Below the pieces are notes generated by a model. It ran no database searches, had not been told where the DNA came from, and saw only the letters and a list, made by a program, of their open reading frames with translations. A program made the position numbers and the translations under genes. 64,000 nucleotides of DNA, from contig JAFTDB010000032.1 of NCBI GenBank assembly GCA_017454375.1, positions 1 through 64,000 on the forward strand. Reading direction: 5' to 3'. Shown here in pieces: positions 8,424 to 17,505 of the stretch (positions are counted from its first letter, which is position 1; every line of letters starts with the position of its first letter). Origin of the DNA: Acholeplasmatales bacterium. Lineage in GTDB: Bacteria > Bacillota_I > Bacilli_A > Acholeplasmatales > Anaeroplasmataceae.

Positions 8424-9530
8424 TTATTCCTCTACTTTTTCTTTTTTATTGCCTGCACGTTTTAATATCAATAGAATAATGTAGGCAACAAAGTAAATTA
8501 TAGATATTACTATACTTGCTGTTAAGCTTATAACATTTGATGCACTTGGATCTTTAACTAGTGTAAAAATTTCAAGAGCAACAATTAAAAATAGAACAAT
8601 CGCAAAGATAGTTGAGAAAATAGTAATCTTCTTGTTCTTCTTACCAATATAGATAGCAAGTGCTACTACACCACCAAATATTTCAATTAGGCCTGCTAAT
8701 AATGATAGACCTGTAAGTAATATTACAGCTAAAGCAATTTCTCCAGCGTTTACAGTACCACTAGAAACCGCCGCACTAGATGCTGGTATAGCGATAATTA
8801 AATCAAAGATAGCCTCAAATAATCCTTTAAAACCAAATGCTATAAAGGCGCCACCAGATATCAAAAGTGATGTTTTGGCAACCTTTTCAAGTTTTTGTTC
8901 ATCTTCCCAGTCAAAATAAGTTGTACCTGTTTCTATGCTCTCTAATAATTTTTCATTCTCATCATAGAACTTAACTGTTTTAACCCTCAATCTAAATAGC
9001 TTGGAATTGATTGCTAGTTCAGAAGGTGTAAGGAATAATACAGTAATGAATTCCCAAATAAATACCCAAGCGAAGATATCAAATACTTCACTGAATACAT
9101 CACCATTAGCTATATTATCAAATATATTATTAGCTTTGGCAACAAACACACCAAATAGTATTGATAAACCAGTAATTAAGAATATGGCAGCCATTAATAT
9201 CTTTCTTCTATGTTCTCTTGATAAATTATAGTTATTTAATTCTAAAGAATCATTAAAAGAATCCACTATTCTTTTTGGATCATAATCTTCATAATCTTTT
9301 ATATGAAGCTCATAATCTACTGTATAACCAACAGGAATTCTTCTTAAGGTTGAAGTCATATCCGCTAAAACATCATGATCAATTATGTAATTCTTTTTAT
9401 TTATGATTTTATCATCAATTAATTCAGATGCTTTATCAAATTTTAAAGGAATAGTTACAACCCTCTTTTCCTCATCGATGTCATAATACTTCTTTAGTAA
9501 CTCTATTTCTCTTTCTCTAACTCGGCTCAT
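8424..9530 (-). CDS. Polytopic membrane protein of unknown function
   Basis: 368 residues; I do not recognise the family. Residues 1-108 are soluble and charged. Hydrophobic segments lie at about 111-131, 149-168, 219-249, 263-296, 302-324 and 332-357, giving six or more membrane spans. A soluble loop (170-215) lies between spans 2 and 3, and the C-terminus is basic and acidic (RAGNKKEKVEE). No catalytic motif is visible. A good GGAGGTG Shine-Dalgarno supports the start. It is 18 bases downstream of the HAD gene in what looks like a malQ-HAD-membrane protein operon. Confidence 0.75.
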   Translation of the reverse strand: MSRVREREIELLKKYYDIDEEKRVVTIPLKFDKASELIDDKIINKKNYIIDHDVLADMTSTLRRIPVGYTVDYELHIKDYEDYDPKRIVDSFNDSLELNNYNLSREHRRKILMAAIFLITGLSILFGVFVAKANNIFDNIANGDVFSEVFDIFAWVFIWEFITVLFLTPSELAINSKLFRLRVKTVKFYDENEKLLESIETGTTYFDWEDEQKLEKVAKTSLLISGGAFIAFGFKGLFEAIFDLIIAIPASSAAVSSGTVNAGEIALAVILLTGLSLLAGLIEIFGGVVALAIYIGKKNKKITIFSTIFAIVLFLIVALEIFTLVKDPSASNVISLTASIVISIIYFVAYIILLILKRAGNKKEKVEE

Positions 9531-9548
9531 AAAACACCTCCAAAATAA

Positions 9549-10211
9549 TTATTCTTCTAACTTCTTAATAATCTCTTTTAGATTAAAGCCTTTTATTTTT
9601 TCTACATTATCAACCACTCTTGATTGATTAGTTTCTAAATAGATAGTCTTCATACCTATGCTCATAGCAGGTATGATATCACAGATGTAGTCATTACCAA
9701 CCATTACACTATCTTTAATTTCAATTTTCTCATTTTTAATTAATGTTCCTATGAAATTAGGATTAGGCTTCTTAATACTGTAATCACTTGATAAATATAT
9801 TTTATCAAATTTATCATAGATACCTAATTTCTTAAGCTCATAATTAGTGAAGCATGATTGAGCATTAGATAATAAATAAATCTTATAATTGTTTTCTTTT
9901 AGATATTTAAATAATTTATCTACACCCTTATATAATCTTATATATTTAGTAGATAATTTTCTAAATATTAAAGCTACTTCCTTTGAATTATCTTTTCCAA
10001 ATAATTCATCAAATACATCTAAAAGCTCTATCTCTTCAATCTCTTTAGAATATTTAGCACATAAATCTAAATATTTTCTTCTTAATTCTTTATATTCATA
10101 TTTGTGATACTTTCTTGTCTTTATGGCTAATCTTTGCCAGAAATTATTTCTGCCCTCATTAGTCCATAAATCAATTAACGTACCATATAGGTCAAATATT
10201 ATATTTCTCAT
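9549..10211 (-). CDS. HAD-superfamily hydrolase (subfamily IA)
   Basis: 220 residues. Motif I is FDLYGTLID with the nucleophile Asp7; motif II is LLSNAQ; motif III Lys lies in IKKPNP; motif IV is VGNDYICD. The segment between motifs I and II is a helical cap of type C1. One oddity is that the second Asp of the phosphatase motif DxDGT is Tyr (DLYGT), as in 2-haloacid dehalogenases, so simple phosphatase activity is not assured. It is translationally coupled to malQ: its ATG overlaps the malQ TGA (TCAT on the plus strand at 10208). Substrate unknown. Confidence 0.85.
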   Translation of the reverse strand: MRNIIFDLYGTLIDLWTNEGRNNFWQRLAIKTRKYHKYEYKELRRKYLDLCAKYSKEIEEIELLDVFDELFGKDNSKEVALIFRKLSTKYIRLYKGVDKLFKYLKENNYKIYLLSNAQSCFTNYELKKLGIYDKFDKIYLSSDYSIKKPNPNFIGTLIKNEKIEIKDSVMVGNDYICDIIPAMSIGMKTIYLETNQSRVVDNVEKIKGFNLKEIIKKLEE

Positions 10212-11698
10212 CTTTGATATTTAGTATTTAATTCCTTCAATTGTTTAGCTAATTTAGCTGATAAGTCACCATCACTAATACGATAAGACCAGTTATCCTT
10301 AGATAATGTAGCAGGTAGATTCATACGGCTACTTCCATCTAGATGTAATAAATCCTGAATTGGGTAGATTACAGTGTCAGCAACACTCGCAAGACCAAGT
10401 TCAATAATTGAATCAATCATCTTATCAACTGTTGATACATTAGCCTTAATGCCTAGCTTCTTACATTCCTTTACAATATCATCCTCATAGGCCACTCTTG
10501 CATCCTCAGGAAGATCTGTAATATGCTGGAATATAGGCATATTATCATGTGTACCTGTATAAACTACGAAATTATGATTATAATTTGATGGCTTATGTTC
10601 ATTTTCTTTATGACCATCAAACGCGAATTCTAGTATCTTCATACCAGGATATTTAACCTGCTTCATTAATTCTTTAAGTGGTTCATCAACAAATCCTAAA
10701 TCCTCTGCGATAATACTTAGATTTAGTTTATCTTTGAATAATTCAAATCTAGGGCCTTCCATCCAGAATCCAAACTTAGCAGTAACATGCTTAGCAGGGA
10801 TTGCATAGAAATCAGAGAAACCTCTAAAATGGTCTATACGTAATATATCATAAAGCTTTAAAGCCTCACTGATTCTTCTACTATACCATTTATAGCCATC
10901 CTTTTTTTGGGCTTCCCAGTCATATACTGGATTACCCCATAATTGACCATCCTCTGTGAAGCAATCAGGTGGGCATCCCGCAACTAATCTTAGTGTTCTA
11001 TCAGGATTTAATAAGAACAATTCAGGGTATTTCCAAACCTCTACTGAATCATATGCTACATAAATTGGCATATCACCAATAATCTCTATTCCTTTATCAT
11101 TAGCATATTTTTTTAATTTAGTCCATTCATCTAGGAACTCATATTGAGTCCATAGCCAGAATAAATAATTCTTATTAAATAATTTCTTTATTTTATCTTC
11201 CATTTCCTTTGAATAGGTTTTAAATTCTGAGAACCATTTAGCCCATTCATTGAAATCATGAAGTTCCTTTAATGTCATAAATAAGGCAAATTCATCATAG
11301 ACATCGATTTTACCAAATTCTTTAAATTTAGGATCCTCAGTATTAAAATTAGAAAAAGCCTTTTTTAATACTGGAATCTTATTATAGAATAATAATTCAA
11401 AATCAACTCTATTATCTACATAATTAAATTTAACATCCTTATAATCTTCTTCTTTTAATAATCCTTTATCCTTTAAGATATCTAAATCAATGTAATAATA
11501 ATTTAAGGCAAAAGATGAAACAGATTGATAAGGTGAATCACCATATCCTGTAGGTGTTAAAGGTAATACCTGCCATAGCTTACAGCCTGCCTTCTCTAGC
11601 CAGTCTACAAACTTATATGCTTCTTTACCTAGAGTACCAACACCATATTTAGAATTAAGTGACGAAATGTGTAATAACACACCAGATCTTCTTTCCAT
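10208..11698 (-). CDS. malQ: 4-alpha-glucanotransferase (amylomaltase, GH77)
   Basis: 496 residues from the preferred start. It transfers alpha-1,4-glucan segments in maltodextrin and glycogen metabolism in the cytoplasm. The start MERRSGVLLHISSL is typical for the family and has TTGGAGGAG seven bases upstream. A longer reading frame to 11749 would add 17 residues with no Shine-Dalgarno. GH77 motifs: LRIDHFRGF with the nucleophile Asp, IAEDLG with the acid/base Glu, and GTHDN. The gene ends with TGA, which shows that TGA is a stop codon in this organism. It is followed by the HAD gene with a 4-base overlap. Confidence 0.93.
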   Translation of the reverse strand: MERRSGVLLHISSLNSKYGVGTLGKEAYKFVDWLEKAGCKLWQVLPLTPTGYGDSPYQSVSSFALNYYYIDLDILKDKGLLKEEDYKDVKFNYVDNRVDFELLFYNKIPVLKKAFSNFNTEDPKFKEFGKIDVYDEFALFMTLKELHDFNEWAKWFSEFKTYSKEMEDKIKKLFNKNYLFWLWTQYEFLDEWTKLKKYANDKGIEIIGDMPIYVAYDSVEVWKYPELFLLNPDRTLRLVAGCPPDCFTEDGQLWGNPVYDWEAQKKDGYKWYSRRISEALKLYDILRIDHFRGFSDFYAIPAKHVTAKFGFWMEGPRFELFKDKLNLSIIAEDLGFVDEPLKELMKQVKYPGMKILEFAFDGHKENEHKPSNYNHNFVVYTGTHDNMPIFQHITDLPEDARVAYEDDIVKECKKLGIKANVSTVDKMIDSIIELGLASVADTVIYPIQDLLHLDGSSRMNLPATLSKDNWSYRISDGDLSAKLAKQLKELNTKYQR

Positions 11699-11761
11699 AA
11701 CTCCTCCAAAAAAATGTTTATTTAATCTATTATGTATATTATAATACAAAAAGGTGAGAAA
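11699..11761. promoter_or_regulatory. Divergent promoter region, malQ / small gene
   Basis: A 63-base AT-rich gap between two divergent genes, each with a good Shine-Dalgarno at its edge. The sequence ATTATAAT near 11737-11745 gives a TATAAT on both strands, so the two -10 boxes probably overlap. No strong -35 is visible on either strand. Confidence 0.4.
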
Positions 11762-12349
11762 ATGAATAATCTAAAATTATTTCGTGACTATAAAAACGAA
11801 GATATTAAGAAAAAACAAATAATTTATTTAGTCAATGATAATAAATATGAATTTATTATAAATAATAAAGAAGCTTTAATATCATACGATAGCCAAGACT
11901 ATTTAGAGGTTGCGATTAAGGCATTCAAATCTGAATTTGGATATGTAGATAAAATTTATAATAAAGATAAATCATATTATGAAGAATTTGATTTTACATA
12001 TTTATTTAAATTACCAATTAAAATCTTACAGCCATCAATTAATATAATTAATAAAGAATATCTAGAATTAATTAAAGAAAATTATGATTATATTCCTAAA
12101 ATAATTAAGGTATGCCTAATTGATGATGAATATGTAATAATTAAAGGCCATACACTAGCATTAGAAATGCTAGAATCTGGTGAAAAGATGGTTGATGTAT
12201 ATCTAGCCGAGCCAACAGATTATATAAAAGAATTTGTCTATATTGCTAAAGAATATAATATGACTGATGTTACAAAGCTAGAGATATTAGAAAAAGAACA
12301 ATATGATGAAATTACAAAACAAATAAATATGATGTTTCAAAACAAATAA
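11762..12349 (+). CDS. Small protein with ParB-nuclease-like C-terminal half
   Basis: 195 residues from the ATG at 11762, chosen because AAGGTGAG lies just upstream. The open frame also has an ATG 30 bases earlier without a site. I do not recognise a full-length family. The C-terminal half (about residues 115-165) contains IPKIIKVCLIDDEYVIIKGHTLALEML, which resembles the ParB/sulfiredoxin-like fold pattern (vIdGHhRleA), with a GH pair in the expected place but without the usual Arg. The protein is very Lys/Ile/Asn-rich, like its neighbours. A terminator follows directly. Confidence 0.65.
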   Translation: MNNLKLFRDYKNEDIKKKQIIYLVNDNKYEFIINNKEALISYDSQDYLEVAIKAFKSEFGYVDKIYNKDKSYYEEFDFTYLFKLPIKILQPSINIINKEYLELIKENYDYIPKIIKVCLIDDEYVIIKGHTLALEMLESGEKMVDVYLAEPTDYIKEFVYIAKEYNMTDVTKLEILEKEQYDEITKQINMMFQNK

Positions 12350-12375
12350 GAGGACCTATCAAGGTCCTCTATTTT
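12349..12375. terminator. Bidirectional terminator
   Basis: Stem AGAGGACCT (12349-12357), loop ATCA, AGGTCCTCT (12362-12370), then ATTTTATTATT. It overlaps the last base of the upstream stop codon and serves both the plus-strand gene and the convergent lipoprotein gene ending at 12377. Confidence 0.85.
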
Positions 12376-12376
12376 A

Positions 12377-15300
12377 TTATTCACTTATTTGATATAGGTA
12401 TAAATCAACATCTAGATTTGCACTTAAATTAAATCCAAAAACAGAATACTCACTGTATACAACAGATGGTTGTAATCCATAATAAAGAATTGGCTCTATT
12501 CCTGTCTCAGTTATTATGCATGGTTTTAAGGTAATTAATCCATCATCTGCAATTGATAATTCAAAATAATTTTTTATTTCTTTGTTTGTATTTATTTCAT
12601 TTGAATTCTCTTCGCAATAAAAATATCTATTTACAAAAATCATATCCATTATTTCAGGATCATATTCTTGAACTATTACATATAAAGCATATACATCATA
12701 TGTTTCATGCTTAACGATATGAATTTTATTTAGGAAAGTTATTAAATCTCCATCTTCAAAATATAATTTGTTTTTTGAGCTTAAAGAAGCTTTATTATTA
12801 AAGTTCCAGAAAATACCACCAGCTTTTGAAACAATAAGATATTCATTATTTTCATTGATAGCTGAGGCATCAGTTACATAATCAAATACTATTGCTCCTT
12901 CAGGAATAGATATGTCTGGTGCTACTGGATTAATATCTTTATTACCACATAATCTATATAATTGAATTAATTCTTTATTATCAGTTCTAGTATATAAACC
13001 ATATCCATTATCACCATAAGCTAAGAAATAATCATTATATTTTATTTCCACATTGCCAATTAAATCAAATGAAATATTAAACCAGGCTGGTTCTTCTGCA
13101 TCTAATACTAATTCATTATTCAAAACACTAATAAAATGAACACCTGCATTCCAGTCTAAATATTCTAGGGCATATGTGCTTTCAGTCTCATGCTTAACAA
13201 GAATTAAATTGAAATATGTATCAGATTGTGTATATAGTTTTCCAAAGGCTTGAACAAAACTATTATTCTCATCGTCTGTTAAGCATTTATTATTTGTAGC
13301 ACATACAATCAAATATTTACTATTATCAAATAATGCTAAATCATTTTTAGCTTTTCTATATTGTGATGTTTCATCTGTTTTTATATCTGAATTATATACT
13401 AAGTTATCTTCTTCATCATATTCATCACAGAATCTATATAGCTGAACTGGATTTTGTGAACCAGCTGTATACATTCTAAATAATCCATTATTAGTTGGAT
13501 TATATTGATATGTAAGGCCAGCTCCACCGATGATGAAATTACCATTACTAAAGCCTACTGTAAATCCACCTTGACCATCGTAGAAGCCTTTACCAGATTT
13601 ACCCGGATTTACTAAATAACGCTTATCACTTTCATCAAAATTCATTGTATAGAATAAATATACATCATCATTAGCCTTTTCAAAGCCATATACTCTTAAA
13701 GATTTATAATCATAATTTGTATTTAGTTTAAATGTATTTCCATCCTTTACAAGGGCATTACCATTTCTATCATCTAATGCAACGCTGTCATTTGAATAAG
13801 CAATGATATATTTAGCACCTTCCATTACACCAATCATATTAGTTACTCTTTGGAATGATGCAGTGCTTAATTTAAAGATATCCTTAGGTGCAAAGTTACC
13901 ATAATATAATGTATCATTATCAGTTAATGCAGTACTATCAACATCAACTACTACCTCTGAGCCTGTTTCAGCAGGAATTGGTTTATTAGGGTCACCAGCA
14001 ACAATATTATAATCGAAATTAGTTAATTCTACTGTTGTAGGTGCTGAATATTTAATACCTGTAACAACGCCTTCTGCATTATATCTATTAGACCATGTAC
14101 CATTATTATAATATTCTAGCCATGTATTATAGTGGTCATCTGTATATACACATACAGGGGTTTTTGTATAACCAGTAGTTGTGAATCCTAAATCCCAGGC
14201 AACAACTCTACCTGTACCACGTGAGCTAGTTGTGTATGTACCATCAAAATTAATATCTAATTCATAATATACGAAATTACCATTATCATTAAATGGTACT
14301 GATGTAGCATAGCCATTTTTTCTATTATATGAAGAAACCTTTCTAGTATCAGAACCAAAAATTGACTTTATAGAATTTGGACTTGTACTATAATTTGCTG
14401 GCCATGTACCAAATGTTGTGTAATACATACATACTTCCATTGGGTCAGTTATAGTCGCATCTGCAATAACACTTGGATGTGATTCAACAAATGCTGAAGT
14501 GTAATAAGTTAATGTCTTAGATGATGTTGCAGTATAAGTCTTAGTTACAGCATCATATGCGATATTTGTAGGAAGTGTAACCTTAGTTTGACCAGGGACT
14601 AATGTTGATTTATCTAAAGTGACAGGGTTAACACGATATTTACCCTCTCCTGATGCAGCTCTTACATCTGCGTTATTTCCACTCTTGCTATCACAATTTA
14701 ATACTACGTTTGATACCTTAGTTGTGTAATCACCTGTATTAATTGAGAAATATTTGAAGTTACTATTATTTACATTAATTGTAACAGTATTATCATTTGA
14801 AGATGGATCTAAATAATATAGATAATCATCACATTCAAGTGAATCACCAAATGTTACATTAGGATTTGTTTTTCCAGATGCTTCTGCATCAGTTGTCTTA
14901 TAAGTGATTTCAATTGAGTTGATACCACCTATAGCACTTGAATTGAAAATTGAGCCTTCAGCACCATGATATGGGGTATCTTTATATAGATATGAATCTG
15001 GTTTGATTGTTACATATTCACTGCTAGAAACAGCACGATATGCCATCATAGATACACCATCAAGGTTCTTTGATGAAGACATGAAGTTCTTATCAGAATA
15101 TGTACCAACATTCATAGATTTAATATTAAGTGTTGCTGTAACACCTGAAGGAGTTCCTGTAAATGTTAATTCTGTAGGAATCTCTTTTTCTTGATTTTCT
15201 ATTACAACATATTTAGATTTAGCTGTTGCAGTAAATGTAGCAGTGTATGTTGTGTTAGCTGATACACTTGTTAATGCAGGTGACCATTCCTTAAATGCGT

Positions 15301-15697
15301 AAGTATAATCAGAATCTGCAGGCTTTGTAGGAGTTGCTCCATCATATGAAGGTGTAGCACCAGCTCTTACATTTGTATCAACCTCAAGCTCAGAGCCATC
15401 ATAATTTACCCAAGTTACTGTATAAGTTTCATCTGTTTGACTAACAGTTGTTGTAGTTGTAGATGTTGAAACAGCTGGTGTTGTAGAAGTACTAGTTGTG
15501 GTAGTATTTACAATAGGTTCAGTTGTAGTACTTGTAGTAGTACTAGGTATAGTTGTTGTAGTGGTTGGAGCTGGCGTTGTTGTAGTGGTTGTAGTAGTAC
15601 CTGTAGTAGTTTGTGTAGGTAATATTGTTCCATTACAAGAAGCTAAGCCAACTGTTAAAGCCAACGCTAAAAATAAAGCTAAAGCCTTCTTTTTCAT
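12377..15697 (-). CDS. Secreted Thr-rich lipoprotein, three C-terminal beta-domain repeats
   Basis: 1106 residues. A lipoprotein signal peptide ends at Cys21 (GLASC), so it is lipid-anchored outside the membrane. A Thr-rich linker (about 28-92) leads to one InlB/Flg_new-like B repeat (about 92-165, ending TYTATFTA). Residues 166-600 are beta-rich and unrecognised. Then come three diverged copies of one domain at about 620-765, 790-945 and 950-1105. Each begins with a YLIV/YIIA strand and an L-rich segment, and the first two end QLYRFC/QLYRLC. The promoter is immediately upstream, separate from the kdu operon. Placement beside pectin genes suggests carbohydrate binding or surface attachment, but no catalytic motif is seen. 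Confidence 0.8.
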   Translation of the reverse strand: MKKKALALFLALALTVGLASCNGTILPTQTTTGTTTTTTTTPAPTTTTTIPSTTTSTTTEPIVNTTTTSTSTTPAVSTSTTTTTVSQTDETYTVTWVNYDGSELEVDTNVRAGATPSYDGATPTKPADSDYTYAFKEWSPALTSVSANTTYTATFTATAKSKYVVIENQEKEIPTELTFTGTPSGVTATLNIKSMNVGTYSDKNFMSSSKNLDGVSMMAYRAVSSSEYVTIKPDSYLYKDTPYHGAEGSIFNSSAIGGINSIEITYKTTDAEASGKTNPNVTFGDSLECDDYLYYLDPSSNDNTVTINVNNSNFKYFSINTGDYTTKVSNVVLNCDSKSGNNADVRAASGEGKYRVNPVTLDKSTLVPGQTKVTLPTNIAYDAVTKTYTATSSKTLTYYTSAFVESHPSVIADATITDPMEVCMYYTTFGTWPANYSTSPNSIKSIFGSDTRKVSSYNRKNGYATSVPFNDNGNFVYYELDINFDGTYTTSSRGTGRVVAWDLGFTTTGYTKTPVCVYTDDHYNTWLEYYNNGTWSNRYNAEGVVTGIKYSAPTTVELTNFDYNIVAGDPNKPIPAETGSEVVVDVDSTALTDNDTLYYGNFAPKDIFKLSTASFQRVTNMIGVMEGAKYIIAYSNDSVALDDRNGNALVKDGNTFKLNTNYDYKSLRVYGFEKANDDVYLFYTMNFDESDKRYLVNPGKSGKGFYDGQGGFTVGFSNGNFIIGGAGLTYQYNPTNNGLFRMYTAGSQNPVQLYRFCDEYDEEDNLVYNSDIKTDETSQYRKAKNDLALFDNSKYLIVCATNNKCLTDDENNSFVQAFGKLYTQSDTYFNLILVKHETESTYALEYLDWNAGVHFISVLNNELVLDAEEPAWFNISFDLIGNVEIKYNDYFLAYGDNGYGLYTRTDNKELIQLYRLCGNKDINPVAPDISIPEGAIVFDYVTDASAINENNEYLIVSKAGGIFWNFNNKASLSSKNKLYFEDGDLITFLNKIHIVKHETYDVYALYVIVQEYDPEIMDMIFVNRYFYCEENSNEINTNKEIKNYFELSIADDGLITLKPCIITETGIEPILYYGLQPSVVYSEYSVFGFNLSANLDVDLYLYQISE
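15421..15616 (-). repeat. Low-complexity Thr-codon tract in the lipoprotein gene
   Basis: The stretch is almost entirely ACT/ACA/ACC codons with scattered Pro, Ser, Glu and Val. It encodes an extended, probably O-glycosylated or protease-resistant spacer between lipid anchor and folded domains. Such tracts are prone to slippage, so length may vary between strains. Confidence 0.7.
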
Positions 15698-15751
15698 TTA
15701 ATTCTCTCCCCTTTTATAAATGAAATTTTTAAAACAATTTTAACTTTTGAT

Positions 15752-15780
15752 ATTATATACTAAAAAGTTGCTGTAAGCAA
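15752..15780 (-). promoter_or_regulatory. Promoter of the Thr-rich lipoprotein gene
   Basis: Minus strand TTGCTT (15780-15775), 17 bases, TATAAT (15757-15752). A GGGGAGAG Shine-Dalgarno lies before the ATG at 15697. The -35 box directly abuts the terminator of the kdu operon. Confidence 0.65.
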
Positions 15781-15781
15781 T

Positions 15782-15810
15782 AAAAAAAGGCATTACGAAT
15801 CGTAACGCCT
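15782..15810 (-). terminator. Terminator of the pectin-uronate operon
   Basis: Arms AGGCATTACG (15788-15797) and CGTAACGCCT (15801-15810) pair with one G-U on the minus strand, followed by seven Ts. It lies 20 bases after the kduD stop codon. Confidence 0.8.
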
Positions 15811-15830
15811 ATTTTAACATAAATAATAGA

Positions 15831-16631
15831 TTATTTAGGTTGCTTACCAATATAAGCTAAAATACCACCATCAACATATAAAATATGTCCATTTACAGCA
15901 TTTGATGCATCAGATGCTAGGAATACTGCAGGTGCTGCTAGTTCTTCTGGTTCTAGCCAACGTCCAGCAGGAGTCTTAGCTACGATGAATGAATCAAATG
16001 GGTGACGAGAACCATCAGGTTGACGTTCACGAAGTGGAGCAGTTTGTGGTGTAGCGATATAACCAGGTCCAATACCATTACATTGAATATTGAATTCACC
16101 ATATTCAGAACAGATATTTTTAGTTAACATCTTTAAACCACCCTTAGCAGCTGCATAAGCAGAAACTGTTTCTCTACCAAGTTCACTCATCATTGAGCAA
16201 ATGTTTATAATCTTACCATGGCCTTTTTTAATCATGCCAGGAATAACAGCTTTAGCACAAATGAATGGTGCATTTAAGTCTACATCAATTACTTGACGGA
16301 ATTGAGCAGCAGTCATTTCAATCATAGGGATTCTCTTAATGATACCTGCGTTGTTAACTAGGATATCAATAACGCCTACTTCTTTTTCAATCTTTGCTAC
16401 CATTTCGTTAACTGCATCTTCATCAGTAACATCGCATACATAGCCATGCGCTTCTACGCCAGCTTCTTTGTATCCTTGGATACCTTTGTCTACTAATTCT
16501 TGTTTAATATCATTAAATACGATAGTAGCGCCTGCTTCAGCTAAGCCTAATGCGATATTGAAGCCGATACCATAAGATGCACCTGTAACTAATGCAACCT
16601 TACCATCTAATCTAAAATCAGACATTTTCAT
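15831..16631 (-). CDS. kduD: KduD-type SDR: 2-deoxy-D-gluconate 3-dehydrogenase / gluconate 5-dehydrogenase family
   Basis: 266 residues, classical SDR: TGASYGIG cofactor loop, NNAG, catalytic YAAAK, and the C-terminal LYVDGGILAYIGKQP tail typical of this subfamily. By sequence it is close to proteins often labelled gluconate 5-dehydrogenase. The adjacent kduI points to the KduD reaction: reduction of 3-deoxy-D-glycero-2,5-hexodiulosonate to 2-keto-3-deoxygluconate (KDG). The start is fixed by AAGGAGA 10 bases upstream. It is the last gene of the operon, 15 bases after kduI. Confidence 0.87.
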   Translation of the reverse strand: MKMSDFRLDGKVALVTGASYGIGFNIALGLAEAGATIVFNDIKQELVDKGIQGYKEAGVEAHGYVCDVTDEDAVNEMVAKIEKEVGVIDILVNNAGIIKRIPMIEMTAAQFRQVIDVDLNAPFICAKAVIPGMIKKGHGKIINICSMMSELGRETVSAYAAAKGGLKMLTKNICSEYGEFNIQCNGIGPGYIATPQTAPLRERQPDGSRHPFDSFIVAKTPAGRWLEPEELAAPAVFLASDASNAVNGHILYVDGGILAYIGKQPK

Positions 16632-16646
16632 GTTTCTTGTTCTCCT

Positions 16647-17483
16647 TTATTTCAAATCTGTTGTTTTGATATGATCCATATCATCAAAATCTTGATTTTC
16701 ACCACACATAGCCCAAATGAATGTGTAATTAGATGTACCAATACCAGAGTGGATTGACCAGCTTGGAGAGATAACTAATTCTTCATTTTTCATAACTATA
16801 TGTCTTGTTTCTTGTGGTTGTCCCATCATATGGAATACGACATTGTCATCTGGAATATTGAAATAGAAATACACTTCCATTCTTCTTTCATGTGTATGAG
16901 AAGGCATTGTATTCCATCCACTACCAGGTGCAAGCTCTGTCATACCCATCGCAAGTTGACAAGAATCACATACATCTGGATGAATATATTGATTGATAAC
17001 ACGCTTATTAAGTGTCTTTTCATCTCCACATGGACGATGATTTGCTTTTTCAAAATCAATATAATATGTTGGATATGTTTTATGTGCAGGAGATGATGCA
17101 ATATAGAATTTTGCAGGATTTTTGGAATCTACTGATTCAAATACAACATTCTTTACACCCATACCAACGTACATACCATCACGAGGCTTAATATCATATG
17201 GCTTACCATCAAGTGTTACCTTACCAGCACCACCGATATTGATGATACCTAATTCTCTTCTTTCAAGGAAATAGGCAGCACGAAGCTCATCTGATGTTTC
17301 AAGCTTTAAAGCTTTTTTAACTGGCATTACACCACCAGCAATGATTCTATCTTGGTGTGAATACACTAAAGATATATCATCTGGGATAAATACTTTTTCA
17401 ACTAAATAATGCTTTCTAAGTTCTTCAGTTGTGTAATGCTTTGAATCCTCAGGATGATTTGCATATCTTACTTCTAATTTCAT
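16647..17483 (-). CDS. kduI: 5-keto-4-deoxyuronate isomerase
   Basis: 278 residues, the same length as E. coli KduI. It isomerises 4-deoxy-L-threo-5-hexosulose uronate, released by pectate lyases and unsaturated glucuronyl hydrolases, to 3-deoxy-D-glycero-2,5-hexodiulosonate. It has a cupin fold. The metal ligands His196, His198, Glu203 (HTHERRME) and His245 (SIHSG) sit at exactly the E. coli positions. It is followed by kduD, which uses its product. Confidence 0.95.
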   Translation of the reverse strand: MKLEVRYANHPEDSKHYTTEELRKHYLVEKVFIPDDISLVYSHQDRIIAGGVMPVKKALKLETSDELRAAYFLERRELGIINIGGAGKVTLDGKPYDIKPRDGMYVGMGVKNVVFESVDSKNPAKFYIASSPAHKTYPTYYIDFEKANHRPCGDEKTLNKRVINQYIHPDVCDSCQLAMGMTELAPGSGWNTMPSHTHERRMEVYFYFNIPDDNVVFHMMGQPQETRHIVMKNEELVISPSWSIHSGIGTSNYTFIWAMCGENQDFDDMDHIKTTDLK

Positions 17484-17505
17484 AATGTTAGATAATCCTT
17501 TCTAA

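Noticed and set aside
10208-10210. TGA read as tryptophan (Mycoplasma code)
   Set aside because: TGA ends malQ at the expected family length and overlaps the next ATG; long genes here use TGG for Trp and contain no internal TGA.
11699-11749. N-terminal extension of MalQ to an ATG at 11749
   Set aside because: The family-typical start with a strong Shine-Dalgarno is at 11698; the extension would overlap the divergent promoter region.
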